Positions 28,110 through 35,259 of a stretch of 35,259 bases of DNA are shown piece after piece; the first letter of the stretch is position 1; every line of letters starts with the position of its first letter. The notes below the pieces were generated by a model. That model worked only from the letters and a program-made list of their open reading frames with translations. It was not told the origin of the DNA and did not search any database. The DNA comes from Alphaproteobacteria bacterium HGW-Alphaproteobacteria-3. Its GTDB lineage: Bacteria; Pseudomonadota; Alphaproteobacteria; Parvibaculales; Parvibaculaceae. The stretch lies in NCBI GenBank assembly GCA_002842875.1, contig PHEF01000014.1, positions 1 through 35,259 on the forward strand. The letters run 5' to 3'. Position numbers and translations under genes: made by a program.

Positions 28110-29279
28110 TTAACTGAACAAACCACTCAGAAAAGCAAAGACCTGGAGGTGAACCAGATCGTTCCAGGTGGCGAAAACCATCAACATCATCACCAGCGCA
28201 AGGCCGATCCTGAAACCGTATTCCTGCGCCTGCTCGCCCAGCGGACGGCCCCGGACTGCTTCAACCGCATAATACAGCAGATGTCCGCCATCAAGCATCG
28301 GCACCGGGAAAAGGTTCAGGAGCCCGATGCTCACCGACAACATCGCGACCATGCTGATCAACGCCGCGAATCCGATCGTTGCGACCTGCCCGGACACCTG
28401 CGCTATGCGCAGGGGGCCGCCTAACTGATCGGCGTCCTGGGTGCCTGCAAAGATGCCCCCTATGTAATTCAACGTCCGTTCGGTAACGAACCAGGTCTCC
28501 TTTACGCCGAGCCACACGGCCGTGAAAGGATCGCTGCGAACAACCTCGACGTTCGCGCTGTCGACCTGCCGCACGATGCCCAGCATCGGAATCTTGTGAA
28601 CGTTGCCGAAGCGGTCAGTGACTTCCTGAATTCTCGGTGTCGCATGCAGCGTGACGTGCTCGCCGTTTCGCACCACCTCGAAGACGAGTTCCTTGTTTCC
28701 GCTCGTCGAGACGAAGCGCTGCATGTCCTCGAAGCTCGATATCTGCGATCCGTCGATTGCGACGATGTGGTCACCCGGAGCGAAGCCTGCCTCTGCCGCT
28801 GCCCCCTCCGGATTGACCTCATCCACCACCGCGGTGGCGACCGTTCGCCCAACGAAAGTGAATATCCCGGCGAAAATGAGAATGGCGAGAAGGAAGTTCG
28901 CAACCGGTCCCGCGGCGACAACGGCCGCCCGCTGCGGGAGCGGTTTGAAGTAGAAGAGACCCGCCCGCTCGTCGGCCGGTATATGCGCCAGACGTTCCCG
29001 ATCCGGCACGCTCGCGGCGTTTTCGTCGCCGGCGAACTTCACGTATCCGCCCAGAGGTATCCAGCTGAGCTTCCAGCGCGTGCCGTGCTTGTCGTTCCAG
29101 CCGAAAACTTCCCTGCCAAATCCAACGGAGAAGACGTCGACCTTCACACCGCACAGGCGCGCGACGGTGAAATGGCCGAGTTCGTGAAAGAAAACCACGA
29201 CGGTCAACACAAACAGAAAGGGAATGAGGTAGCCCCAGAGCGATTCTCCAAAGCCGCCAATACCCGCTAGAAAATCCAT
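28110..29279 (-). CDS. rseP: Site-2 membrane zinc protease RseP
   Basis: Cleaves transmembrane segments of anti-sigma factors and signal-peptide remnants inside the inner membrane. The 389-residue product has HELGH (32-36) in its first membrane helix, a PDZ domain around residues 125-200 (EAGFAPGDHIVAIDGSQI), and the second zinc ligand in MLDGGH near residue 330, followed by the last membrane helices. The start is inferred: ATG 29279 (MDFLAGIGG) gives the family N-terminus but has no clear Shine-Dalgarno, and TTG three codons upstream is an alternative. It lies 125 bases after dxr, a spacing that could hold a promoter, though I found none convincing. Confidence 0.95.
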   Translation of the reverse strand: MDFLAGIGGFGESLWGYLIPFLFVLTVVVFFHELGHFTVARLCGVKVDVFSVGFGREVFGWNDKHGTRWKLSWIPLGGYVKFAGDENAASVPDRERLAHIPADERAGLFYFKPLPQRAAVVAAGPVANFLLAILIFAGIFTFVGRTVATAVVDEVNPEGAAAEAGFAPGDHIVAIDGSQISSFEDMQRFVSTSGNKELVFEVVRNGEHVTLHATPRIQEVTDRFGNVHKIPMLGIVRQVDSANVEVVRSDPFTAVWLGVKETWFVTERTLNYIGGIFAGTQDADQLGGPLRIAQVSGQVATIGFAALISMVAMLSVSIGLLNLFPVPMLDGGHLLYYAVEAVRGRPLGEQAQEYGFRIGLALVMMLMVFATWNDLVHLQVFAFLSGLFS

Positions 29280-29404
29280 CGCATTCAAGCTGCTATCCCA
29301 CACATAAAGCGCACCGCGGCCCCATGGACCCCGGTCCCCTTCCCCGTCGCACAGCACGTCCCGGCCAACCCCGTTGCCTGGGTGCTTTCGGTGTGCAGCC
29401 TACG

Positions 29405-30583
29405 TCACCGCAGGTGATTTTGCACCCATTCCTCTGCTCGAATCCGCGCAATTCGGTCGATTTCGTAAACCTCTTCAAGGTCGGCAGGAATGTCTCCTCC
29501 ACCGACTCCGTCCTCCAGAACCGATTGCGATACCGCAACGATATCGAGGAACCCTATCTTTCCAGCCAGAAAAGCCGCGACAGCAACCTCATTGGCGGCA
29601 TTCAGCGCGGTCGGCGCCCCTGAGCCAGCGCACAGGGCTTCGCGGGCAACGGTAAGCGCAGGAAATCTTTTGGTATCAGGGCGTTGGAAGGTTAACTGGG
29701 CAATCTGGGCAAGGTCCAGCCGGATGGCAGGCGTCGCCATTCTTTCGGGCCATGCGAGAGTATAGGCGATTGGCGTGCGCATATCCGGTGAGCCAAGTTG
29801 GGCGAGTACCGACCCATCGACATATGCGACCATGCTGTGGACGATCGATTCCGGGTGAATGATGACATCGAGCCGCCCTTCACCGACCGGAAAGAGGTAG
29901 TGAGCCTCGATGAGTTCGAGCCCCTTGTTCATCAAGGTGGCGGAATCGACCGATATCTTTGCTCCCATCTCCCAGCGCGGGTGCGCGACGGCCTGGGCTG
30001 GCGTTGCGCGTGCCATCTCCTCCCGGGTCCAGGTTCGGAAAGGTCCGCCCGAGGCGGTGAGGGTGATCCTGTCCACGGCATTGAGCCGGTCCTGGTCGAG
30101 AACCTGAAATATGGCGTTGTGCTCGGAGTCCACGGGCAGCAGCGTTGCGCCCGCCTGTTCCACCTCGGCAAGAAAAAGCGAACCGGCCGAAACGAGGCAT
30201 TCCTTGTTCGCCAGGGCTACGCAGGCGCCGCGGCGAACGGCGGCCAGTGTTGGCGCGAGACCTGCCGCGCCAACGATCCCCGCCATCACCCAGTCGGAAG
30301 ACCTTCTCGCCGCTTCCACCACAGCGTCTGCTCCTGCCGCAACCTCGGTTCCACTGCCGGCGAGTTCGGCTTTCAGCGCCGCGTATTGGCTTTCGTCGGC
30401 AATAACGGCAAGGCCCGGCTTGAGCCGCCGCGCCTGTTCCGCAAGGCTCGCAACATTCCGGTGCGCGGTGAGCGCGACAACGTCGAACCTGTCGCTGTTG
30501 CGAGCAATCAGATCGAGGGTCGAACAGCCGATGGACCCTGTCGAGCCCAGCACAGTCACCCTTTTTACGCCGTCAAACGGCAT
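29405..30583 (-). CDS. dxr: 1-deoxy-D-xylulose 5-phosphate reductoisomerase
   Basis: Rearranges and reduces deoxyxylulose 5-phosphate to methylerythritol 4-phosphate with NADPH, the committed step of the MEP isoprenoid pathway. The 392-residue product shows the nucleotide-binding GSTGSIG (13-19), [22 protein letters not shown] (metal ligands), [24 protein letters not shown] and [10 protein letters not shown]. The start is debatable: ATG 30583 has GGAG 5 bases upstream and gives a normal length. An in-frame TTG at 30628, also with GGGAG upstream, would add 15 residues and overlap cdsA by 10 bases. Confidence 0.96.
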   Translation of the reverse strand: MPFDGVKRVTVLGSTGSIGCSTLDLIARNSDRFDVVALTAHRNVASLAEQARRLKPGLAVIADESQYAALKAELAGSGTEVAAGADAVVEAARRSSDWVMAGIVGAAGLAPTLAAVRRGACVALANKECLVSAGSLFLAEVEQAGATLLPVDSEHNAIFQVLDQDRLNAVDRITLTASGGPFRTWTREEMARATPAQAVAHPRWEMGAKISVDSATLMNKGLELIEAHYLFPVGEGRLDVIIHPESIVHSMVAYVDGSVLAQLGSPDMRTPIAYTLAWPERMATPAIRLDLAQIAQLTFQRPDTKRFPALTVAREALCAGSGAPTALNAANEVAVAAFLAGKIGFLDIVAVSQSVLEDGVGGGDIPADLEEVYEIDRIARIRAEEWVQNHLR

Positions 30584-30618
30584 GGCGACTCCAGCTTCAT
30601 CCTTCGTTATTTCGAGCG

Positions 30619-31479
30619 TCACGGCCAAATCAGAACTCCCGCCGCCGGGTTCCCGGCGTTGTGAACGAGACTGAGCAGCGCGGCTCCCAGAACCACCGCG
30701 ATCAGCCCGTCGACGCGATCCAGTATCCCGCCATGCCCGGGAATTAGCGTACCCGAATCCTTCATCCCCGCACGGCGTTTCATTGCCGATTCCGCGAAGT
30801 CGCCTGCCTGTTCGAGAACCGTGAGGCCGAGCGCCACAATGGCGAGAATGACGGCGCTCCCCTCATCCAGCCAGATAGAAAAAACGAGAGAGAGGGCAAC
30901 CGCACCGGCCATCCCGCCGATGAGGCCTGCCCAGGTCTTTTTCGGCGAGATGCGGGGCGCGAGTTTCGGGCCGCCAATGAGGCGGCCGGCAAAATAAGCG
31001 CAGATGTCGATCGCCCAGACCATCGTGAGCAACCACAGAACGGCAACGAGGCCGTAGCCTTCGTCCCGGCGCAGCCAGATCAGCGCAATGAGCGGCAGAA
31101 CGACATAAGGATAGGCAATGAGGGCCGGCAAGAGCCGTTCCGCTCTCCAGCTCCGCGCCGCCAGCGAAAAGGCAAGACCCGCAGCACCCACAGCAAGAGC
31201 TGCGTCTGGAAGCCCCGTCGTCGCAAGGACGATTGCCAGGATGGCGGTTGCCGCCAGGGGCATTGCCGCGCCGATGCCTCCCCCCGCGAAGAGGAGGCGC
31301 ACCGTTTCGACGGACATGAGTATGGCGGCAGCCGCCAGAAGCAGGGCAAACGCCCAATCGCCGAGCCACACCGCCCCCAGAGCAAGGGGGGCCAGAACAA
31401 GCGCCGAAAGCACACGCAACTTGAGGTCGCCCGCGCGGGTCGAGGAACCAGTGTCTATTTCGCCTGAAGTTTCCGTCAT
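30619..31479 (-). CDS. cdsA: Phosphatidate cytidylyltransferase
   Basis: Makes CDP-diacylglycerol from phosphatidic acid and CTP, the branch point of phospholipid synthesis, in the inner membrane. The 286-residue product has about eight hydrophobic segments and the CDP-diglyceride synthetase signature near the C-terminus: [29 protein letters not shown] and [14 protein letters not shown]. The start lies 3 bases after the uppS stop, so it is expressed with uppS. Confidence 0.97.
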   Translation of the reverse strand: MTETSGEIDTGSSTRAGDLKLRVLSALVLAPLALGAVWLGDWAFALLLAAAAILMSVETVRLLFAGGGIGAAMPLAATAILAIVLATTGLPDAALAVGAAGLAFSLAARSWRAERLLPALIAYPYVVLPLIALIWLRRDEGYGLVAVLWLLTMVWAIDICAYFAGRLIGGPKLAPRISPKKTWAGLIGGMAGAVALSLVFSIWLDEGSAVILAIVALGLTVLEQAGDFAESAMKRRAGMKDSGTLIPGHGGILDRVDGLIAVVLGAALLSLVHNAGNPAAGVLIWP

Positions 31480-31482
31480 CCC

Positions 31483-32238
31483 TCAGACCTCAGTTGCTGG
31501 CCGGCCACCGAAGCGGCGGTCGCGCCGCTGATACTCGGAGATCGCCTCCCGCAACCTGTCCGGGGTGAAATCCGGCCAGAGTGCGTCCGAAAAAACAAGT
31601 TCGGAATACGCGCTCTGCCAGATGAGAAAATTCGACAGGCGTTTCTCGCCACTCGTGCGGATGATGAGATCGGGGTCGGGAACGCCAGCCGTATCCAGAA
31701 AGCGCGCGACTGTTTCCGGGGTAATTGCTTCCGGTTCCAGCCGTCCCTCCTTAACTTCATGCGCGATCCGGCGAACCGCCGAGGCAATCTCGTTCTGGCC
31801 GCCGTAGTTGAACGCGATGATGAGATGAAGCCGGGTGTTGTTGGCCGTTAGCGCTTCGGCCTCTTCGATGAGAGCGACAATGTCCGCCTCGAGATGATGC
31901 CGGTCGCCGATAATCCGAATACACACGCCGTTCTGATGTAGTTCAGCCAGATCGCGGCGAATATAGAGCCGCAGAAGGCCCATGAGGTCATTTACTTCTT
32001 CGACCGGCCGCTTCCAGTTTTCCGAGCTGAAGCCATAAAGCGTCAGGCACTCAATACCGAGCTCGCCTGCGGCGCGGACGATACCGCGGACCGCTTCCAC
32101 CCCCTGACGATGCCCCGCAGCCCGCGGCAAATGCCGCTTGGCTGCCCAGCGTCCGTTGCCATCCATGATAATGGCGACATGCCGGGGAGGCCGACCCAGC
32201 GCAGCGTCGCTCATTGTCTGGCCGGAGGAGAGGGTCAT
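31483..32238 (-). CDS. uppS: Undecaprenyl diphosphate synthase (cis-prenyltransferase)
   Basis: Extends farnesyl diphosphate with eight isopentenyl units to undecaprenyl diphosphate, the lipid carrier for peptidoglycan and O-antigen. The 251-residue product has Asp26 in [32 protein letters not shown] and the diphosphate-binding [21 protein letters not shown] 32238 is taken; ATG 32214 (MSDAALG), closer to the conserved core, is possible, and neither has a strong ribosome site. Confidence 0.97.
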   Translation of the reverse strand: MTLSSGQTMSDAALGRPPRHVAIIMDGNGRWAAKRHLPRAAGHRQGVEAVRGIVRAAGELGIECLTLYGFSSENWKRPVEEVNDLMGLLRLYIRRDLAELHQNGVCIRIIGDRHHLEADIVALIEEAEALTANNTRLHLIIAFNYGGQNEIASAVRRIAHEVKEGRLEPEAITPETVARFLDTAGVPDPDLIIRTSGEKRLSNFLIWQSAYSELVFSDALWPDFTPDRLREAISEYQRRDRRFGGRPATEV

Positions 32239-32293
32239 TGTCCTGTGTGTTCTTTCCTGTAATGCAGATCGCCAAGGCAGCTACCCGCCCAGC

Positions 32294-32857
32294 TTACACC
32301 TGCATGATTTCCGCTTCCTTATGGGCAAGCGCCGCGTCGATCTCGCCAATGATCTTGTCAGTCAGTTTCTGGACCTTTTCGCCCCAGATTTTGTGCTCGT
32401 CTTGACTCATGTGTGCGTCTTTTTCGAGGCGCTTCAGCTCGTCCATGGCATCGCGTCGAACATTTCGGACCGCAATGCGAGCCTGCTCAGTGTATTTCGA
32501 GGCGATCTTGGTGAGTTCCGTGCGCCGCTCCTGGTTGAGCTCGGGTATCGGCAGGCGGATCAACATGCCGTCGACATTCGGATTGAGGCCGAGGCCGGAA
32601 TTCCGGATGGCCTTTTCGACCGCCGAGACCATACCCTTGTCCCAGACCTGAACTGTAAGCATACGGGGTTCCGGTACACCGACCGTGCCGACCTGGTTGA
32701 TCGGCATGGTTTGACCATAAGCCTCCACGACGAGCGGATCGAGCAGACTGGCCGATGCACGCCCGGTTCGCAGGCCCGCGAATTCCTGCTTCAGCGATTG
32801 CAGCGCGCCGCGCATCCGGCGTTCGGTGTCGTCGATGTCGAAACTGTCGTCTGCCAT
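32294..32857 (-). CDS. frr: Ribosome recycling factor
   Basis: With EF-G, splits the post-termination ribosome so subunits can be reused. The 187-residue product has the usual length, with [15 protein letters not shown], the domain II hinge [37 protein letters not shown] and a long C-terminal helix ending in [14 protein letters not shown] lies about 5 bases before the ATG. It is 25 bases after pyrH, the conserved tsf-pyrH-frr order. Confidence 0.98.
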   Translation of the reverse strand: MADDSFDIDDTERRMRGALQSLKQEFAGLRTGRASASLLDPLVVEAYGQTMPINQVGTVGVPEPRMLTVQVWDKGMVSAVEKAIRNSGLGLNPNVDGMLIRLPIPELNQERRTELTKIASKYTEQARIAVRNVRRDAMDELKRLEKDAHMSQDEHKIWGEKVQKLTDKIIGEIDAALAHKEAEIMQV

Positions 32858-32882
32858 TTTCTATCCTTCTTTCTCGTAGGGC

Positions 32883-33608
32883 TCAGGCGGCGTCCGAGAT
32901 AACCGTGCAGCGCCCGGCTCCGGTCAAGACATCGGCGAAGCCGCCCGGCTCGTCGATCGAATAAACAATGATCGGAATCCTGTTCTCACGCGCCAGCGCA
33001 ATGGCAGAAGCATCCATCACCTTCAAGTCGCGCGACAGCACATCCATATAGGTCAGCCGATCGTAGCGCTCTGCGTTGGCAACCTTGTGAGGGTCGGCGG
33101 AATAAACACCGTCGACCTGTGTTCCCTTCAGCAGGGCATCGCATCCCATTTCGACGGCGCGCAGCGCGGCTGCCGTGTCCGTCGTGAAAAAGGGATTACC
33201 CGTGCCCGCCGCAAAAATAACGACGCGGCCTTTCTCCATGTGGCGGACCGCCCGGCGCCGGATATAGGGCTCGCAGACAGTCATCATGGGGATCGCCGAT
33301 TGCACGCGCGTCGGCACGCCAACGGCCTCGAGCGCCGTTTGCATCGCGAGGGCATTCATTACCGTGGCCAGCATGCCCATATAGTCGGCGCCGGCCCGCT
33401 CCATGCCTTTCGCAGCGCCTGACAGACCCCGGAAGATGTTGCCGCCGCCGATGACAAGACAAACCTGAACGCCTGCTTCAATCGCCTGCTTTATGTCCCG
33501 GGCGATGCGGTCGACGGTGTCGATATCGATGCCGTACTGGCCCGACCCCATCAGAGCTTCGCCCGAGACCTTCAGAAGTACGCGGGCATAGAGCGGTTTT
33601 TGCGGCAT
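32883..33608 (-). CDS. pyrH: UMP kinase
   Basis: Phosphorylates UMP to UDP, feeding all pyrimidine nucleotides and the UDP-sugars used in lipid A and wall synthesis. The 241-residue amino-acid-kinase-fold protein has [11 protein letters not shown] (11-21), [27 protein letters not shown] and [25 protein letters not shown] lies upstream of the ATG. It follows the tsf terminator hairpin by about 85 bases, so it probably has its own promoter or depends on read-through. Confidence 0.98.
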   Translation of the reverse strand: MPQKPLYARVLLKVSGEALMGSGQYGIDIDTVDRIARDIKQAIEAGVQVCLVIGGGNIFRGLSGAAKGMERAGADYMGMLATVMNALAMQTALEAVGVPTRVQSAIPMMTVCEPYIRRRAVRHMEKGRVVIFAAGTGNPFFTTDTAAALRAVEMGCDALLKGTQVDGVYSADPHKVANAERYDRLTYMDVLSRDLKVMDASAIALARENRIPIIVYSIDEPGGFADVLTGAGRCTVISDAA

Positions 33609-33692
33609 GGCTTGCTTCCGTGGCGGCTGGCCCAGAGCCGTTTCGCATGGGCATGTGATCCGGGCGAATCCCGGCGGGTCCCTGAGACAATA

Positions 33693-33724
33693 ACGCCCCC
33701 GACGCCATCTGGCGAAGGGGGCGT
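33693..33724 (-). terminator. Terminator-like hairpin after tsf
   Basis: ACGCCCCC (33693-33700) pairs with GGGGGCGT (33717-33724), and an inner CGCC (33703-33706) pairs with GGCG (33711-33714) around ATCT. Downstream on the minus strand is TTATTGTC. It lies 23 bases after the tsf stop and probably reduces transcription from rpsB-tsf into pyrH. Confidence 0.75.
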
Positions 33725-33746
33725 CAATTCAACGCAAGAAGCTGCG

Positions 33747-34670
33747 TCAGCCGCGCGCGGCGGCCACTTCCGCGGCGAAGTCCGACTCTTCCCTCTCGAT
33801 GCCCTCGCCGAGCGCGAAGCGAACGAACCCGATCACGTTCACCGGGGCGCCAATTGCGGCCTCAGCAGCCTTCACGGCCTTTTCGACCGTCTCGTCGGGG
33901 TTGACGACGAAGGCCTGCGAGAGCAGGACGACCTCCTCATAGAACTTGCGGATACGGCCTTCGACCATCTTCTCGATGATGTTGTCGGGGCGGCCGGATT
34001 CCTTCGCTTCGGCGATGAGCACATTGCGCTCGCGTTCGACGACGGCCGGGTCCAGGTCCTCCTTGCGCGTGGAAAGGGGATTGGTCGCGGCGATATGCAT
34101 CGCGATCTGGCGGCCGAGTTCCAGGAGCTTCGCCTTGTCACCGCTCGACTCGAGACCGACGAGCACGCCGATCTTGCCGAGACCGGGCGCCGCCTGATTA
34201 TGCACATAGGCAGCAACGGCGCCTTCCGAGACCGAGATGTAACCGGCACGGCGCACGTTCATGTTCTCGCCGATGGTGCCGACCATCTCCGTCACGTAGT
34301 CCTTTACGGACTTCGAGGCGCCGGGATAGTTCGTGGCAACGAGCTTGTCGAAATCGCCTTCGTTCGCGAGCGCGACGAACGCAATGTCCGCCACCATTTT
34401 CTGGAACTGTTCGTTGCGCGCGACGAAGTCGGTTTCGGAGTTCACTTCAACCACCGCGCCGGCATTGCCGTTCGCGACGACGCCAATGAGCCCCTCGGCG
34501 GCCACGCGGCCTGCCTTTTTCGCCGCTTTGGCGAGGCCTTTGGTGCGGAGCCAGTCGATAGCGGCTTCCATGTCGCCGCCGGTCTCGTTCAGCGCGGACT
34601 TGCAATCCATCATGCCTGCGCCGGTTTTCTCGCGCAGTTCCTTCACCATGCTCGCGGTGATGTCAGCCAT
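33747..34670 (-). CDS. tsf: Elongation factor Ts
   Basis: Exchanges GDP for GTP on EF-Tu. The 307-residue product has the N-terminal UBA-like domain with [19 protein letters not shown], the core [15 protein letters not shown] and [10 protein letters not shown], and the coiled-coil dimer region. GAGGATACA precedes the ATG. It lies 90 bases downstream of rpsB with a strong hairpin between them. Confidence 0.98.
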   Translation of the reverse strand: MADITASMVKELREKTGAGMMDCKSALNETGGDMEAAIDWLRTKGLAKAAKKAGRVAAEGLIGVVANGNAGAVVEVNSETDFVARNEQFQKMVADIAFVALANEGDFDKLVATNYPGASKSVKDYVTEMVGTIGENMNVRRAGYISVSEGAVAAYVHNQAAPGLGKIGVLVGLESSGDKAKLLELGRQIAMHIAATNPLSTRKEDLDPAVVERERNVLIAEAKESGRPDNIIEKMVEGRIRKFYEEVVLLSQAFVVNPDETVEKAVKAAEAAIGAPVNVIGFVRFALGEGIEREESDFAAEVAAARG

Positions 34671-34723
34671 TGTATCCTCGATTGTCTTTCGCCCCGGCAG
34701 GCCGGGAACTTCAAAGCCTGATA

Positions 34724-34745
34724 GGGCCCGGCCGGAGCCGGGCCC
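34724..34745 (-). repeat. GC-rich hairpin in the rpsB-tsf gap
   Basis: GGGCCCGGC (34724-34732) and GCCGGGCCC (34737-34745) form a perfect 9-bp stem with a 4-base loop. No T-run follows on the minus strand, so it is more likely an attenuating or RNA-stability element setting the rpsB:tsf ratio than a full terminator. Confidence 0.65.
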
Positions 34746-34760
34746 GATGAGATAAGGCGA

Positions 34761-35259
34761 TTACTGGGCTTCCGCTGCGGCAGGAACTTCTTCCGCCACG
34801 GGTTCGGCCTGAGCGCCGACGTCGACGCCCGATGCGAACTGGCTCTGCGAGATGCCGTCGATGACGGCGCGCGAGACCAGGTCGCAATAAAGGGTGATGG
34901 CGCGAGCCGCGTCGTCATTGCCCGGAACCGGATAGGCGATGCCGTCCGGGTTCGAATTGGAATCGAGAATGGCGACGACGGGGATGCCGAGTTTACGGGC
35001 TTCCTGGATCGCGATCTCTTCCTTGTTCGTGTCGATCACGAAGATCAGGTCGGGAAGACCGCCCATGTCCTTGATGCCGCCGATGGCCCGGTCGAGCTTG
35101 TCGCGCTCGCGGGTCAGGTTCAGAACTTCCTTTTTGGTCAAGCCCTTAGCTTCACCGGCCAGCATCTCGTCGAGCTGACGGAGGCGACGGATCGAGTTCG
35201 AAATCGTCTTCCAGTTGGTCAGCATGCCACCGAGCCAGCGGTGGTTGATGTAGTACTGG
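34761..35259 (-). CDS. rpsB: 30S ribosomal protein S2 (N-terminus outside window)
   Basis: Structural protein of the small ribosomal subunit. About 165 C-terminal residues are present; the frame runs off the right edge, where the sequence reads [18 protein letters not shown], the typical S2 core, so the internal Met at 35225 is not the start. Further S2 motifs are [35 protein letters not shown] and [14 protein letters not shown] variable Ala/Glu-rich tail ends in AEAQ. It heads the co-directional row with tsf next. Confidence 0.98.
   Translation of the reverse strand, partial: QYYINHRWLGGMLTNWKTISNSIRRLRQLDEMLAGEAKGLTKKEVLNLTRERDKLDRAIGGIKDMGGLPDLIFVIDTNKEEIAIQEARKLGIPVVAILDSNSNPDGIAYPVPGNDDAARAITLYCDLVSRAVIDGISQSQFASGVDVGAQAEPVAEEVPAAAEAQ

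Overview
The window is an ordinary, gene-dense, high-GC alphaproteobacterial chromosome segment, most like Hyphomicrobiales/Parvibaculum-type genomes. This placement is inferred from gene order and protein style, not from a database search. Supporting signs are the long block rpsB-tsf-pyrH-frr-uppS-cdsA-dxr-rseP-bamA-skp-lpxD-fabZ-lpxA-lpxI-lpxB, the use of LpxI rather than LpxH, the neighbourhood ppiD-trpE / trpG-trpD-trpC / moaC-moeA-lexA-comEC-gltX-gltA, and an alphaproteobacterial-type LexA box (GAAC-N7-GAAC) in front of lexA. I see no tRNA, rRNA, CRISPR array, insertion sequence or prophage.

Layout. (1) 1-2081: tpiA on the minus strand, a promoter-like site firing left out of the window, and a loosely packed gap holding a small membrane protein, a possible 36-residue peptide and several hairpins. 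(2) 2082-11145: tryptophan region. The membrane chaperone gene ppiD is translationally coupled to trpE. A CBS-pair protein and an oppositely oriented secreted subtilisin-like protease with a C-terminal barrel then separate trpE from trpGDC, which has its own promoter-like site. (3) 11146-14379: a GNAT acetyltransferase and an Asn-type (metal-independent type) KdsA lie between trpC and the molybdopterin genes moaC-moeA. (4) 14380-20500: SOS-regulated lexA, tail-to-tail comEC, then gltX and gltA, closed by a strong bidirectional terminator. (5) 20509-35259: fifteen minus-strand genes (rpsB to lpxB) for translation, UMP phosphorylation, isoprenoid and phospholipid precursors, outer-membrane protein assembly and lipid A synthesis.

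Working together: dxr and uppS feed isoprenoid and undecaprenyl carrier synthesis. CdsA feeds phospholipids. LpxA, LpxD, LpxI and LpxB, with FabZ balancing the acyl pool, make the lipid A disaccharide, and KdsA makes the Kdo precursor added to it later. Skp, BamA, RseP and PpiD handle envelope protein folding and quality control. TrpE/G/D/C cover the first steps from chorismate to indole-glycerol phosphate.

I found no convincing new multi-gene system. The points most worth checking are the GNAT-kdsA insertion and the Asn-type KdsA, mutually exclusive hairpins in the ppiD-trpE leader, the small ORFs between tpiA and ppiD, a 9-T homopolymer at the start of lpxD, an 11-bp inverted repeat at a convergent junction, and the overlapping 3' ends of lexA and comEC.
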